Source: Pseudomonas huaxiensis (lineage in GTDB: Bacteria; Pseudomonadota; Gammaproteobacteria; Pseudomonadales; Pseudomonadaceae). From it: a stretch of 64,000 nt of DNA. The notes below the pieces were generated by a model, which did not search any database, had not been told where the DNA came from, and saw only the letters and a program-made list of their open reading frames with translations. Below, piece by piece: positions 48,052-56,368 of the stretch (positions are counted from its first letter, which is position 1; each line of letters opens with the position of its first letter). The stretch lies in assembly GCF_003231275.1 (NCBI RefSeq), contig NZ_QKVL01000031.1:1-64000 (forward strand). The letters are read 5' to 3'. The translations under genes and the position numbers were made by a program.

Positions 48052-49248
48052 ATGAGCCTGTTTTCCGCTGTCGAGCTGGCACCACGCGATCCCATTCTGG
48101 GCCTCAACGAAGCATTCAACGCCGATCCACGTACCAACAAGGTCAACTTGGGCGTAGGCGTCTACTGCAACGAAGAAGGACGCATCCCACTGCTGCGTGC
48201 GGTCATCGAAGCCGAAACCCAACGTGCTGCACAGCACGCTTCCCGCGGCTACCTGCCAATCGACGGTATCGCTGCCTACGACCAGGCTGTTCAGAAACTG
48301 CTGTTCGGTGCCGAGTCTCCATTGCTGGCCGAAGGCCGTGTGGTGACCGTTCAAGCCGTCGGTGGTACTGGTGCGCTGAAAATTGGTGCCGACTTCCTCA
48401 AGCAGCTGTCGCCGAACGCCGTCGTCGCCATCAGCGACCCGAGCTGGGAAAACCACCGCGCCCTGTTCGAAACCGCTGGTTTCCCGGTGCAGAACTATCG
48501 CTACTACGACGCGCCGAGCAACGACGTCAACCGCTCCGGCATGCTGGAAGACCTGAACGAACTGCCAGCCGGTTCGATCATCGTCCTGCACGCCTGCTGC
48601 CATAACCCGACCGGTGTGGACCTGAGCCTGGCGGACTGGAAAAACGTCCTGGAAGTCATCAAGGCCAAAGGGCACGTTCCGTTCCTGGACATGGCTTACC
48701 AAGGCTTCGGCGACGGCATTGCCGAAGACGCCTTCGCGGTACGCCTGTTTGCAGAGTCGGGCCTGGACTTCTTCGTTTCCAGCTCGTTCTCCAAGTCGTT
48801 CTCGCTGTATGGCGAGCGTGTCGGTGCCCTGTCGATCGTCACCAGCGCCAAGGAAGAAAGCACTCGCGTGCTGTCCCAGGTCAAACGCGTGATCCGCACC
48901 ACCTACTCCAACCCGCCAACGCACGGTGCCAGCATCGTCGCCGCGGTACTGAACAGCGCCGAGCTGCGTCAGATGTGGGAAACCGAGCTGGGTGAAATGC
49001 GCGGCCGCATCCACGGCATGCGCAAGCAGATGGTCGAACTGCTGGCTGAATACGGCGCCAAGCGTGACTTCAGCTTCGTCGGTCGCCAACGCGGCATGTT
49101 CTCCTACTCTGGCCTGAGCGTTGAGCAGGTTACCCGTCTGAAGGACGAGTACGGCATCTACGCACTGGACACTGGCCGCATCTGCGTTGCCACGCTGAAC
49201 CAGAGCAATATTCACGTCGTCACCAAGGCGATTGTCGAAGTTCTGTAA
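48052..49248 (+). CDS. Aromatic/aspartate aminotransferase
   Basis: PLP enzyme of class I, 398 residues, of the AspC/TyrB group: moves amino groups between Asp, aromatic amino acids and 2-oxoglutarate. The PLP lysine is in SSSFSKSFSLYGERVG; NPTGVDLS and DMAYQGFGDG are standard. Start at 48052 (MSLFSAVELAPRDPI); the frame opens 36 codons earlier without a better signal. The neighbour of uvrB in P. aeruginosa is the same. A large hairpin follows the stop. Substrate preference is not readable from sequence alone. Confidence 0.93.
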   Translation: MSLFSAVELAPRDPILGLNEAFNADPRTNKVNLGVGVYCNEEGRIPLLRAVIEAETQRAAQHASRGYLPIDGIAAYDQAVQKLLFGAESPLLAEGRVVTVQAVGGTGALKIGADFLKQLSPNAVVAISDPSWENHRALFETAGFPVQNYRYYDAPSNDVNRSGMLEDLNELPAGSIIVLHACCHNPTGVDLSLADWKNVLEVIKAKGHVPFLDMAYQGFGDGIAEDAFAVRLFAESGLDFFVSSSFSKSFSLYGERVGALSIVTSAKEESTRVLSQVKRVIRTTYSNPPTHGASIVAAVLNSAELRQMWETELGEMRGRIHGMRKQMVELLAEYGAKRDFSFVGRQRGMFSYSGLSVEQVTRLKDEYGIYALDTGRICVATLNQSNIHVVTKAIVEVL

Positions 49249-49254
49249 AAATCA

Positions 49255-49295
49255 CTGATTGCCAAAGGGAGGCTTGACTTCCCTTTAGCAATCAG
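49255..49295 (+). other. Long hairpin after the aminotransferase gene
   Basis: Arms of 16 bp with one mismatch (CTGATTGCCAAAGGGA and TCCCTTTAGCAATCAG) around a 9-nt loop, seven bases past the stop. No T-run follows. The tRNA-Asn promoter overlaps it: -35 in the loop and right arm boundary, -10 directly after the right arm. Confidence 0.8.
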
Positions 49296-49301
49296 TAAGA
49301 T
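49274..49301 (+). promoter_or_regulatory. Sigma-70 promoter of tRNA-Asn
   Basis: TTGACT, 16-bp spacer, TAAGAT, 11 bp before the tRNA. The -35 sits in the loop of the aminotransferase 3' hairpin. Confidence 0.75.
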
Positions 49302-49312
49302 ACGCCACAGAT

Positions 49313-49388
49313 TCCGCGATAGCTCAGTTGGTAGAGCAAATGACTGTTAATCATTGGGTCCCTGGTTCGAGTCCAGGTCGTGGAGCCA
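49313..49388 (+). tRNA. tRNA-Asn (GTT)
   Basis: 76 nt including CCA. Acceptor TCCGCGA/TCGTGGA, anticodon loop TGTTAAT with GTT, T-loop TTCGAGT. Single rightward gene followed by a terminator. Confidence 0.97.
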
Positions 49389-49396
49389 AATACTGA

Positions 49397-49431
49397 AAAC
49401 CTCCAGATGCGCAAGCACTGGAGGTTTTTTT
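49397..49431 (+). terminator. Terminator of tRNA-Asn
   Basis: Stem AAACCTCCAG/CTGGAGGTTT, 11-nt loop, then a T-run (TTTTTTTATTT). Nine bases past the tRNA. Confidence 0.93.
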
Positions 49432-49495
49432 ATTTCCGACTGGAAATACTTATTGGCAGGCCTGGCGCCCGCCACCGCAGACGCCCGCCTCAGGC

Positions 49496-50056
49496 TCATT
49501 CCTTCCCGATGGGATAGAACACCCCTGCACTCCAGACACCCAGCCACGCCTCGCCGTCGATGTTCCGGGTGACCGCCAGATCCACCAACTCATAAAACAC
49601 ATTGCGATGGATCAACGCCTCGAGATTGGCGCGCATGTGCACGTAGGGCGAAGGCTCCTGAGTTACAGGATCGATGACGAAGCGCAACGGATGCTCGGGG
49701 CCGGCCTCGACCCGGTCCTCGACATTGCTGGTGAAACACAGCACCTGCTGCTCCCCGCTGCCTTGCACCTCGAGACTTACCGCGACGAACGGCGCGTCAT
49801 CCACCTTGATGCCCACCTTCTCCACCGGCGTCACCAGGAAATAATCGTCACCATCCCGGCGAATGATGGTGGAAAACAGCCGCACCATGGGTTTGCGGCC
49901 AATGGGCGTCCCCAGGTAGAACCAGGTACCGTCGCGGGCGATGCGCATGTCGATATCGCCGCAGAAGTCCGGATTCCACAGATGGACGGGCGGCAAGCCC
50001 TTTTCCGCCTTGGGAATTTGCGCCAACAGGTCGTTGGCCTTGCCCGTGTCAGCCAT
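49496..50056 (-). CDS. DUF1285 family protein
   Basis: 186 residues. The motif PPVHLWNPDFCGDIDMRIARDG and the later IGRKPMVRLFSTIIRRDGDDY (each a family hallmark) mark it as DUF1285. Such proteins are small soluble cytoplasmic proteins of unknown role. It follows the lipoprotein gene with a 12-bp gap, so the two are probably co-transcribed. Confidence 0.85.
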   Translation of the reverse strand: MADTGKANDLLAQIPKAEKGLPPVHLWNPDFCGDIDMRIARDGTWFYLGTPIGRKPMVRLFSTIIRRDGDDYFLVTPVEKVGIKVDDAPFVAVSLEVQGSGEQQVLCFTSNVEDRVEAGPEHPLRFVIDPVTQEPSPYVHMRANLEALIHRNVFYELVDLAVTRNIDGEAWLGVWSAGVFYPIGKE

Positions 50057-50068
50057 TGTGCGTGATCC

Positions 50069-50671
50069 TCAGCGACCCAGACCCAGAAGCGAGCGAGCGT
50101 AGTTCTCGAGCGGCGGGCCGAGCAAATCTTCTGGCTTGTTGTCGTGGAACGTCAGCAATCCGCCGCGGCTGCGAATCCGCGCGGTATCGATCAGGTAGCG
50201 GGTGCTGGTCTCGATAAGCATCATCTGCACCACACCCGTATCGATACCGAGGCGGTCGACTGCCTGCTCGTCGTACCATTCGTCGCCGTTGCCGATACGG
50301 TTGTCCGCCTTGGCGAAGCGGGTGTAGAGCAGATAATGCGCTCCCACCGCACGCGCCTCGGTCAGCGCCTGTTCGAGGCCGATCGGGCCCTGGGCACGAC
50401 GCACCAGCGGGAAGTATTCGATGAAGCCCTTGAAGGCCTCCTCCGCCACCACGTTTGGCCGCGGATAGGCGCCACCCGGCGGGACGAACGCGCCCTGGGC
50501 GATGAAAATGAATGAGTCCGGTTGCAAACGCAGCGACATCGAACGCTGGGTATCACTGTGATCGAGCAGACCGGCATCGCTCATGTGGTAACGGGCGCCC
50601 TCACCCATGTCGCTGACATTCATGCAGCCACCCAGCGCCATCAGCGCTATCAGCAGAACCAGGCTACGCAT
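50069..50671 (-). CDS. DUF4823-type lipoprotein
   Basis: 200 residues with a lipoprotein signal (MRSLVLLIALMALGGC; lipobox LGGC, Cys16). Asn at +2 gives no clear inner-membrane retention signal, so outer-membrane anchoring is likely. The rest is a compact alpha/beta domain (EAFKGFIEYFPLVRRA, AVGAHYLLYTRFAK) as in DUF4823 proteins. Function unknown. Upstream of the DUF1285 gene in the same direction. Confidence 0.8.
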   Translation of the reverse strand: MRSLVLLIALMALGGCMNVSDMGEGARYHMSDAGLLDHSDTQRSMSLRLQPDSFIFIAQGAFVPPGGAYPRPNVVAEEAFKGFIEYFPLVRRAQGPIGLEQALTEARAVGAHYLLYTRFAKADNRIGNGDEWYDEQAVDRLGIDTGVVQMMLIETSTRYLIDTARIRSRGGLLTFHDNKPEDLLGPPLENYARSLLGLGR

Positions 50672-50744
50672 CTTTCCTCCAGGAGCCGGCGACGGAAAAC
50701 CGGCGAACAGCCCGCTGATGCAGATTTTGCGCCAGCTTGCCGAG

Positions 50745-51713
50745 CTAGCCGCCGATGATTTTCATCACTGTGGCGCCACCGGAGAAGGCAACGCTCTGCT
50801 TGTCGCCCAGCGCCTTGACCAACAGCCCTTGCAACGCCGGCAGGGCCTGATGGCGCGGCTGGTCGAGCAGGTCGCCAATGAAATGTCGATTGCTCGACGA
50901 CAGGCATCCATGAAGCCAGCCGGTGGAGGACAGGCGCAGCCGCGAGCAGGTCCGGCAGAAAGGTACGCTTTCATTGGCGATCACACCAAAGACACCCCGC
51001 CCTGGGACCCGATAACGCAGCGCAGTGGCATCGATCGGCGCTTCGGCCTGGGCGTACTCGTAGCGCTCGCCGATGACTTGCAGCAACTGCTCAAGGCCGA
51101 CGAACTGCTGCAGGAACACATTGTTGTCCTTGGCCAGGTGACCCATCCGCATCAACTCGATGAAGCGCAGCTCGTAGCCATGCTCCAGACAGAACTCCAG
51201 CAACGGCAAGACCTGATCGAGGTTCTGCCCGCGCAGCGGCACCATGTTGACCTTGATCTTCATGCCTGTCGCCGCCGCCTGGGCCATGCCATCCAGCACA
51301 CTGGCCAGGTCGCCACCACGGGAGATGCTCCGGAAGGTGCTAGCGTCGAGGGTATCGAGGGAGACATTGAGCCGGCGGATGCCGGTTTCGCAAAGCAAGG
51401 GAAGCTTGCGCGCCAGGAGCTGGCCGTTTGTGGTGAGGCTGATGTCGTCCAGGCCGAATCCGGCGACCGTCTTGAGGAAGGCTTCCAGCTTGGGGCTGAC
51501 CAGTGGTTCGCCACCGGTTACCCGCAGACGCTCGATGCCAGCGGCCTCGATCAGGTAAGCCACGCCGCGGGCCAAGGCCTCGGCGGACAGCTCGTCCTGA
51601 GCCGCGACCAGTCGTTTCCCGTCAGGCACGCAATAGGTGCAGGCGTAATTGCAGGCGGCGGTAAGGCTGACACGCAAATTGCGAAAACGCCTGCCTTGAC
51701 GGTCGACGATCAT
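50745..51713 (-). CDS. moaA: GTP 3',8-cyclase-type radical SAM protein (MoaA paralogue)
   Basis: Converts GTP to 3',8-cH2GTP, first step of molybdenum cofactor synthesis. About 322 residues. Radical-SAM cluster CNYACTYC (CxxxCxxC), SAM-binding VTGGEPL, second cluster CRTCSRLRLSSTGWLHGC (CxxC-x13-C), and the C-terminal Gly-Gly tail essential in MoaA. I choose the ATG at 51713 (MIVDRQGRRF) because GGAG lies 7 nt before it; an ATG at 51728 is also possible. No other moa gene is adjacent, and pseudomonads carry several MoaA paralogues, so the physiological role may be partly redundant. Confidence 0.87.
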   Translation of the reverse strand: MIVDRQGRRFRNLRVSLTAACNYACTYCVPDGKRLVAAQDELSAEALARGVAYLIEAAGIERLRVTGGEPLVSPKLEAFLKTVAGFGLDDISLTTNGQLLARKLPLLCETGIRRLNVSLDTLDASTFRSISRGGDLASVLDGMAQAAATGMKIKVNMVPLRGQNLDQVLPLLEFCLEHGYELRFIELMRMGHLAKDNNVFLQQFVGLEQLLQVIGERYEYAQAEAPIDATALRYRVPGRGVFGVIANESVPFCRTCSRLRLSSTGWLHGCLSSSNRHFIGDLLDQPRHQALPALQGLLVKALGDKQSVAFSGGATVMKIIGG

Positions 51714-51839
51714 GGAAAACTCCGGCATGGATGAATCGGGCTCGCGAAACCTGACTCATAAATCAGGTTTTTGCAAGCCTCATATCCAAAGTATATTCCC
51801 GCCCTGTCGCGCCCAGTAGCGTTGTGTCGCAAACGGCTA

Positions 51840-52478
51840 TCAGCTAGCGGAAGGCTCCGGATCGCGCTTGCGCTTGTTGCCCATGCGCACGCCTATATCC
51901 ATGAGGAACTGGAAGAAACCTTCCTGATCTTCCAGAACGTTGCTCCAGAACGGCGAGTGGTACAGCGCCACGGCACCGTGCACCAGCGCCCAGGCGGCGC
52001 AGTAGTGGAAGTACGGCGGTACATCTTCCAGCTTGCCTTCGCTGATGCGCCCCTTGATCAGCAGGGTCAGACGATCGAAGTTCGAGGCACGGATCTTGTG
52101 CAGTTCCTCGACCATGTCCGGAACCTGATGCCCCTTGACCACCTTTTCTTCAAGGCGATCAAACAACCGGTAACGTTGCGGATCACGCATGCGGAATTCG
52201 AAATAGGCACGCGACAAGGCTTCCTTGTCACGGTCGACGTCGGCGGAGTGCAGCAATTGGTTCAAATCGCGCTCATAGTCGAGCATCAGGCGCAGGTAGA
52301 TCTCCGCCTTGGATTTGAAGTGCTTGTAGATCGTGCCTTTGCCGATACCCACTGCATCAGCGATCATCTCGACGGTGACGCTGTCTTCACCCTGTTCGAG
52401 AAACAGCTTGAGTGCGGTATCGAGAATTTCTTGCTCACGGCGACGAAACTCACGGACCTTACGAGGTTCTTTCTGCAT
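51840..52478 (-). CDS. TetR family transcriptional regulator
   Basis: 212 residues from the ATG at 52478 (MQKEPRKVREFRRREQEILD). Helix-turn-helix: VEMIADAVGIGKGTIYKHFK. The C-terminal ligand domain is of the type found with the TetR next to rgsA/tatD in P. aeruginosa. The frame is open far upstream (to 53306) but only over the aminotransferase gene. Divergent from the class V aminotransferase with a 72-bp shared spacer, which suggests control of it. Confidence 0.9.
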   Translation of the reverse strand: MQKEPRKVREFRRREQEILDTALKLFLEQGEDSVTVEMIADAVGIGKGTIYKHFKSKAEIYLRLMLDYERDLNQLLHSADVDRDKEALSRAYFEFRMRDPQRYRLFDRLEEKVVKGHQVPDMVEELHKIRASNFDRLTLLIKGRISEGKLEDVPPYFHYCAAWALVHGAVALYHSPFWSNVLEDQEGFFQFLMDIGVRMGNKRKRDPEPSAS

Positions 52479-52550
52479 AAGAAGGACTGGATCAAAATCG
52501 AAGCCAAGTATTATGCCTAACTTGCGCCAAAATGCACGGATCATCCAACC

Positions 52551-53684
52551 ATGTCTACGTTTCCTGAAGAGTTCGAACAGGCCCCGGGCCTGCGCTACCT
52601 GAATCACGCGGCCGTTGCACCCTGGCCGAAACGCGCCAGCGAGGCGGTCAGCCGCTTCGCCCGGGAAAACGTTTGGCTGGGCGCCCGCGACTACCCGGAA
52701 TGGATGCTCATGGAGCAGCGTCTGCGCGAGCGCCTGCAGCGCCTGATCAACGCACCATCCACGGACGACATCGCACTGGTCAAGAACACGTCCGAGGCCT
52801 TGTCCTTCGTGGCCTTTGGACTGGACTGGCAGCCTGGCGACCAGATCGTCATCAGCAACGAGGAATTTCCGTCCAACCGCATCGTCTGGGAGGCCTTGGC
52901 GAGCCAGGGCGTCGAAGTGGTCCAGGCCGACCTCAAGGGTGACGACCCGGAAGCCGCATTGCTGGCGGCCTGCGGCCCACGAACCCGACTGATGTCGATC
53001 AGCTCGGTGCAGTTCGCCAGCGGCCTGCGCATGGACCTGGTGCGCCTGGGCCAGGGCTGCCGCGAGCGCGGCGTGCTGTTTTGTGTCGACGCTATCCAGC
53101 AGATCGGTGCCCTGCCCTTCGATGCGCAAGCCTGCCAGTGCGACTTCGCCATGGCCGATGGCCACAAATGGATGCTCGGCCCGGAAGGCCTTGGGCTGTT
53201 CTACTGCCGTGCCGAGGTTCGCCCGCAACTGAAGCTCAGCGAATATGGCTGGCACATGCTGGAACACATGGGCGACTACAACCGTACCACTTGGGAACCT
53301 GCTCAAAGCGCCCGGCGCTTCGAATGCGGCAGCCCGAACATGCTCGGCGCCGCAGCGCTCGAAGCCAGCCTTTCATTGCTTGAAGAAGTCGGCATGGAAC
53401 AGGTCGCCGCCGCTATCGCAGAACGCGCGCGCTGGCTGCACGACGGACTCGGCGCGATCCCCGGCGTGCGCTTGCACAGTCCGCAGGATCCGGCACGTCG
53501 CGCCGGCATCGTGTCTTTCAGCATCGATGGCGTGGATAACGCGGAAGTTCATCGGCGATTGAAGGAAAATCAGGTGGTATGTATCCCGCGGGGCATGGGG
53601 GTGCGTTTTTCCCCACATTTCTACACCGAACGCCGCGTAATCGACGAAACATTGGCAATAGTGCGAGAAATTGCAGAGCGATGA
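52551..53684 (+). CDS. Class V aminotransferase (cysteine desulfurase-like)
   Basis: 377 residues, fold type I PLP enzyme. YLNHAAVAPWP at the start, NTSEALSFVAFGL, the cofactor Asp in CVDAIQQIG, and the PLP lysine in DGHKWMLGPEG. It lacks the mobile Cys loop of IscS/SufS that I would expect in a true desulfurase, so the reaction may be another transamination or lyase step. Divergent from a TetR gene, its likely regulator. A small RNA gene follows on the same strand. Confidence 0.85.
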   Translation: MSTFPEEFEQAPGLRYLNHAAVAPWPKRASEAVSRFARENVWLGARDYPEWMLMEQRLRERLQRLINAPSTDDIALVKNTSEALSFVAFGLDWQPGDQIVISNEEFPSNRIVWEALASQGVEVVQADLKGDDPEAALLAACGPRTRLMSISSVQFASGLRMDLVRLGQGCRERGVLFCVDAIQQIGALPFDAQACQCDFAMADGHKWMLGPEGLGLFYCRAEVRPQLKLSEYGWHMLEHMGDYNRTTWEPAQSARRFECGSPNMLGAAALEASLSLLEEVGMEQVAAAIAERARWLHDGLGAIPGVRLHSPQDPARRAGIVSFSIDGVDNAEVHRRLKENQVVCIPRGMGVRFSPHFYTERRVIDETLAIVREIAER

Positions 53685-53760
53685 GTGCTCAGCAGCGACG
53701 GGCGTATTCCAAATCTGTTTAAAAAACGAGCAGTTGCTGCTGGAAGCCTATCAATCCTGA

Positions 53761-53768
53761 CTAATACT
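53761..53768 (+). promoter_or_regulatory. Candidate RpoS -10 element of rgsA
   Basis: CTAATACT in context CTGACTAATACTTGAA, close to the sigma-S extended -10 (CTATACT type), with no good -35. It lies 6-8 bases before the expected 5' end of the RNA. Confidence 0.6.
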
Positions 53769-53774
53769 TGAACT

Positions 53775-53892
53775 GTCGGCGTGGCACATCCCCCCAAGTG
53801 TCGCGCCGGTAAAGGTGATCATGGAGTGTTCGCCTTTGTTTACTCCTAATGGTCTTAACCCGGATTCCCCCCCCAGAACCCGGGTTTTTTTT
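53775..53892 (+). ncRNA. rgsA: Probable RgsA small RNA
   Basis: About 118 nt from a sigma-S-like -10 to an intrinsic terminator (AACCCGG/CCGGGTT stem followed by eight T, 53857-53892). In P. aeruginosa the RpoS-dependent, stress-linked RNA RgsA (about 120 nt) lies next to tatD in the same place; a TetR gene is also a neighbour there. Position, length, promoter type and terminator agree here; the exact 5' end is inferred. It contains a C-rich stretch (CCCCCC near 53790) but no clear RsmA-type GGA hairpin series. Confidence 0.75.
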
Positions 53893-53907
53893 GCCCGCGC
53901 GCCGGAC

Positions 53908-54696
53908 TCAGCCCTGCCGCACTTGGGCCAGCGGAAACAGCCGACGGAAATTCTCGGTGGTCTGAGCGGCCAATTGCTCATAACGCTCACCGCGAACCAG
54001 GGCGATAAACTCGGCAACATCCCGGACGTACTCCGGCAGGTTTGGCTTGCCGCGATGCGGAATCGGCGCCAGGTAGGGCGAGTCGGTTTCCACCAGCAGG
54101 CGATCGGCAGGAACCTGGCGAGCAACATCCCGCAAAGCGTCGGCATTACGGAACGTGACAATCCCCGACAACGAGATGTAATAGCCCAGGTCCAGCGCTG
54201 CACGCGCCATCTCCCAATCTTCGGTGAAACAGTGCAGCACTCCGGCCTGCGGCAGTGCCGCCTCGCGCAGCAGTGTGAGGGTGTCCGCCCGCGCCGCGCG
54301 GGTGTGGATAACTACCGGTTTGCCGGTGATGCGCGCAGCATCCAGGTGCAGTCGGAACGACGCTTGCTGCACATCGGCCGCCTCCGGCTCGTAGTGATAA
54401 TCCAGCCCGGTCTCGCCAATCGCGACGACATTGGGGTGGTTCAGTTCCTGCAGCAGCCAGTCCAGTGCCGGCGCCTCCCCCGGCGCCAGGTCGAGCGGAT
54501 GGATACCCACCGAACAATCGACATCCTCATAGCGCTCCGTCAGCGCTTTGACCTGGGCCGCGTTGTCGGCACTCACCCCGATACAGAGAAAATGCCCCAC
54601 CCCGCGGGCCCGCGCGGCGGCCAGCGCGGCATCCAGGGAACCGTCATGGGCGGAAAGGTCAAGGCGATCAAGGTGACAATGGGAATCTACGAGCAT
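53908..54696 (-). CDS. tatD: TatD family metal-dependent hydrolase
   Basis: 262 residues, TIM-barrel deoxyribonuclease of the YcfH/TatD type. Metal ligands: DSHCHLD at the N-terminus (HxH), GETGLDYHYE, IHTRAA, LHCFTED and ETDSPYLAPIPHRG. Last gene of the leftward yceD-to-tatD run. Its ATG is only 41 bp from the holB stop; in other pseudomonads pilZ is usual in between. Confidence 0.94.
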   Translation of the reverse strand: MLVDSHCHLDRLDLSAHDGSLDAALAAARARGVGHFLCIGVSADNAAQVKALTERYEDVDCSVGIHPLDLAPGEAPALDWLLQELNHPNVVAIGETGLDYHYEPEAADVQQASFRLHLDAARITGKPVVIHTRAARADTLTLLREAALPQAGVLHCFTEDWEMARAALDLGYYISLSGIVTFRNADALRDVARQVPADRLLVETDSPYLAPIPHRGKPNLPEYVRDVAEFIALVRGERYEQLAAQTTENFRRLFPLAQVRQG

Positions 54697-54737
54697 GGCG
54701 AAATGACAACACTGAAAGGAATTGGAAACGCGACTGA

Positions 54738-55724
54738 TCAGCGCTGACCCGGCAGCATGGCCCAGGAGGCCAGCAGCGCTTCGAGCAACAGCACGCGATT
54801 GAGGTTGGCTTTGGACAGGACTTTCTGCCGCTGGGCAAGAATCCAGTCCTGAATTTCCAGCACCTTGGCCTGCGAGCTCTTCTGCGCCATGTACTGGACC
54901 ACCTTGCGCATATCGGCCAAGCCAAGGCCGTCTTCATCCTGGGTCAACTGATAGCGCAGGATCAGGTTCGACCAGTCGCAGAACCAGTCAAAAAGATGCA
55001 GCAGGGAAATGGCATTCCAGGATTCGGCAAGTTGAGTCGGGGATTGCTGTTGCTTGAGCAGTTTCTTCACCCCTTCAACCACCTGGGCCCGATGATCACG
55101 CACACCCTGCGCCTGCAGGCTGACAGCCATTAACGGGGAGCCTGCGGCCAGGCTCAGCAGCTCGGCGCGCTCGGACTCATCACAATCCGGTAGCGCCGAG
55201 GCAAGCCACGCGAGGCTCTGCGCTTCGCTCGGCTGAGGGCAGGCCACTTGCTGGCAGCGGCTCTTGATCGTAGGCAGCAGGCGGCTTGGCTGATGAGTGA
55301 CCAGCAACAGCACGGTATTGCCCGAAGGCTCCTCAAGGCTCTTGAGCAAGGCATTGGCGGCATTCACGTTCATCGCTTCGACAGGCTCGATCAGGACCAG
55401 CTTGCGTCCGCCCAATTGGGCGGTCTGGGTGACGAAGCCGACCAGGTCACGAACCTGATCCACCTTGATAGGCTTGTCCGCCTCTTCCGGTTCCAACACG
55501 TAGTTGTCCGGATGGCTACCCGCGGCCAGCAACATGCAAGACTTGCACTGGCCACACGCCTGCAACGCCTCCGGCCGCTGGCACAACAACAGCGCCATCA
55601 GGCGCTCGGCCAGTGCACGCTTGCCAATACCCTGCGGACCATGCAGCAGATAGGCGTGGGCATGACGGCTGCGTCCGGCAAGCTGCTGCCAGAGCGTCGC
55701 CTGCCATGGAAAGGCCTCAGCCAC
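54738..55724 (-). CDS. holB: DNA polymerase III subunit delta' HolB
   Basis: Clamp-loader subunit of the replicative polymerase. 328 residues from the GTG at 55724 (VAEAFPWQATLW), which overlaps the tmk stop by 8 bases; the frame extends 11 codons more. Walker-A-like GPQGIGKRALAERL, the zinc module CGQCKSC and the SLEEPSG/PSRLLPTIKSRC (SRC motif) region are intact. tmk-holB is the standard order. Confidence 0.95.
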   Translation of the reverse strand: MAEAFPWQATLWQQLAGRSRHAHAYLLHGPQGIGKRALAERLMALLLCQRPEALQACGQCKSCMLLAAGSHPDNYVLEPEEADKPIKVDQVRDLVGFVTQTAQLGGRKLVLIEPVEAMNVNAANALLKSLEEPSGNTVLLLVTHQPSRLLPTIKSRCQQVACPQPSEAQSLAWLASALPDCDESERAELLSLAAGSPLMAVSLQAQGVRDHRAQVVEGVKKLLKQQQSPTQLAESWNAISLLHLFDWFCDWSNLILRYQLTQDEDGLGLADMRKVVQYMAQKSSQAKVLEIQDWILAQRQKVLSKANLNRVLLLEALLASWAMLPGQR

Positions 55725-56349
55725 GGCAACGCTCCACGACCTGCCCGACCAGGCCATCCAGCGACTGCTGAACCTGAACCAGCGGCTGCGCCGCGTCGAT
55801 CAGACGATAACGCTGAGGATCCGCCTTGGCGCGATTGAGATAGGCCTGACGCACAGCCTGGAAGAAGTCCTGCCCTTCCTGCTCGAAACGGTCCAGACGT
55901 CCCCGCGCGGCAGCGCGGGACAGACCCACTTCTACCGGCAGGTCGAACAACAGGGTCAGGTCCGGCTGCAAGCCACCCTGGACAAACTGTTCCAACATCG
56001 CGATGCGCTCGACGCTCAGACCGCGCCCACCGCCTTGGTAGGCATAGGTGGCATCGGTAAAGCGATCGCACAGAACAACGGCGCCACGCGCCAACGCAGG
56101 ACGAATCACCTCGGCCAGATGCTGGGCCCGGGCGGCAAACACCAGCAACAGCTCGGTATCGGCGTTCATTTTCTCGTCGCTGGGGGCCAGCAACAGCTCG
56201 CGAATCCGCTCGGCCAGTGGCGTACCACCAGGCTCACGGGTCAGCACCACATCCAGACCCTGGTCGCGCAGGTGCCCGGCCAGATAGTCACGGTTGGTGC
56301 TCTTGCCCGCGCCTTCCGGACCTTCCAGGGTAATAAACAAACCGCTCAC
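55717..56349 (-). CDS. tmk: Thymidylate kinase Tmk
   Basis: Phosphorylates dTMP to dTDP. 210 residues. P-loop GPEGAGKST, DR(F/Y) motif DRFTDATYAYQGGGR, and a lid region near RAAARGRLDRFE. The Arg-rich lid and Gly-rich loop fit the gamma-proteobacterial enzyme. Nineteen bases after mltG and overlapping holB. Confidence 0.97.
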   Translation of the reverse strand: MSGLFITLEGPEGAGKSTNRDYLAGHLRDQGLDVVLTREPGGTPLAERIRELLLAPSDEKMNADTELLLVFAARAQHLAEVIRPALARGAVVLCDRFTDATYAYQGGGRGLSVERIAMLEQFVQGGLQPDLTLLFDLPVEVGLSRAAARGRLDRFEQEGQDFFQAVRQAYLNRAKADPQRYRLIDAAQPLVQVQQSLDGLVGQVVERCRG

Positions 56350-56368
56350 AAGCCGTCCTCGTTAGTGT

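Noticed and set aside
51840..53306. Single 488-residue protein from an open frame over the TetR gene and beyond
   Set aside because: Only the last 212 residues are TetR; the rest is antisense to the class V aminotransferase.
54668..54937. 89-codon frame over the holB-tatD junction as a pilZ remnant
   Set aside because: It is an out-of-frame reading of holB; no PilZ motif (RxxxR or D/NxSxxG) is visible.
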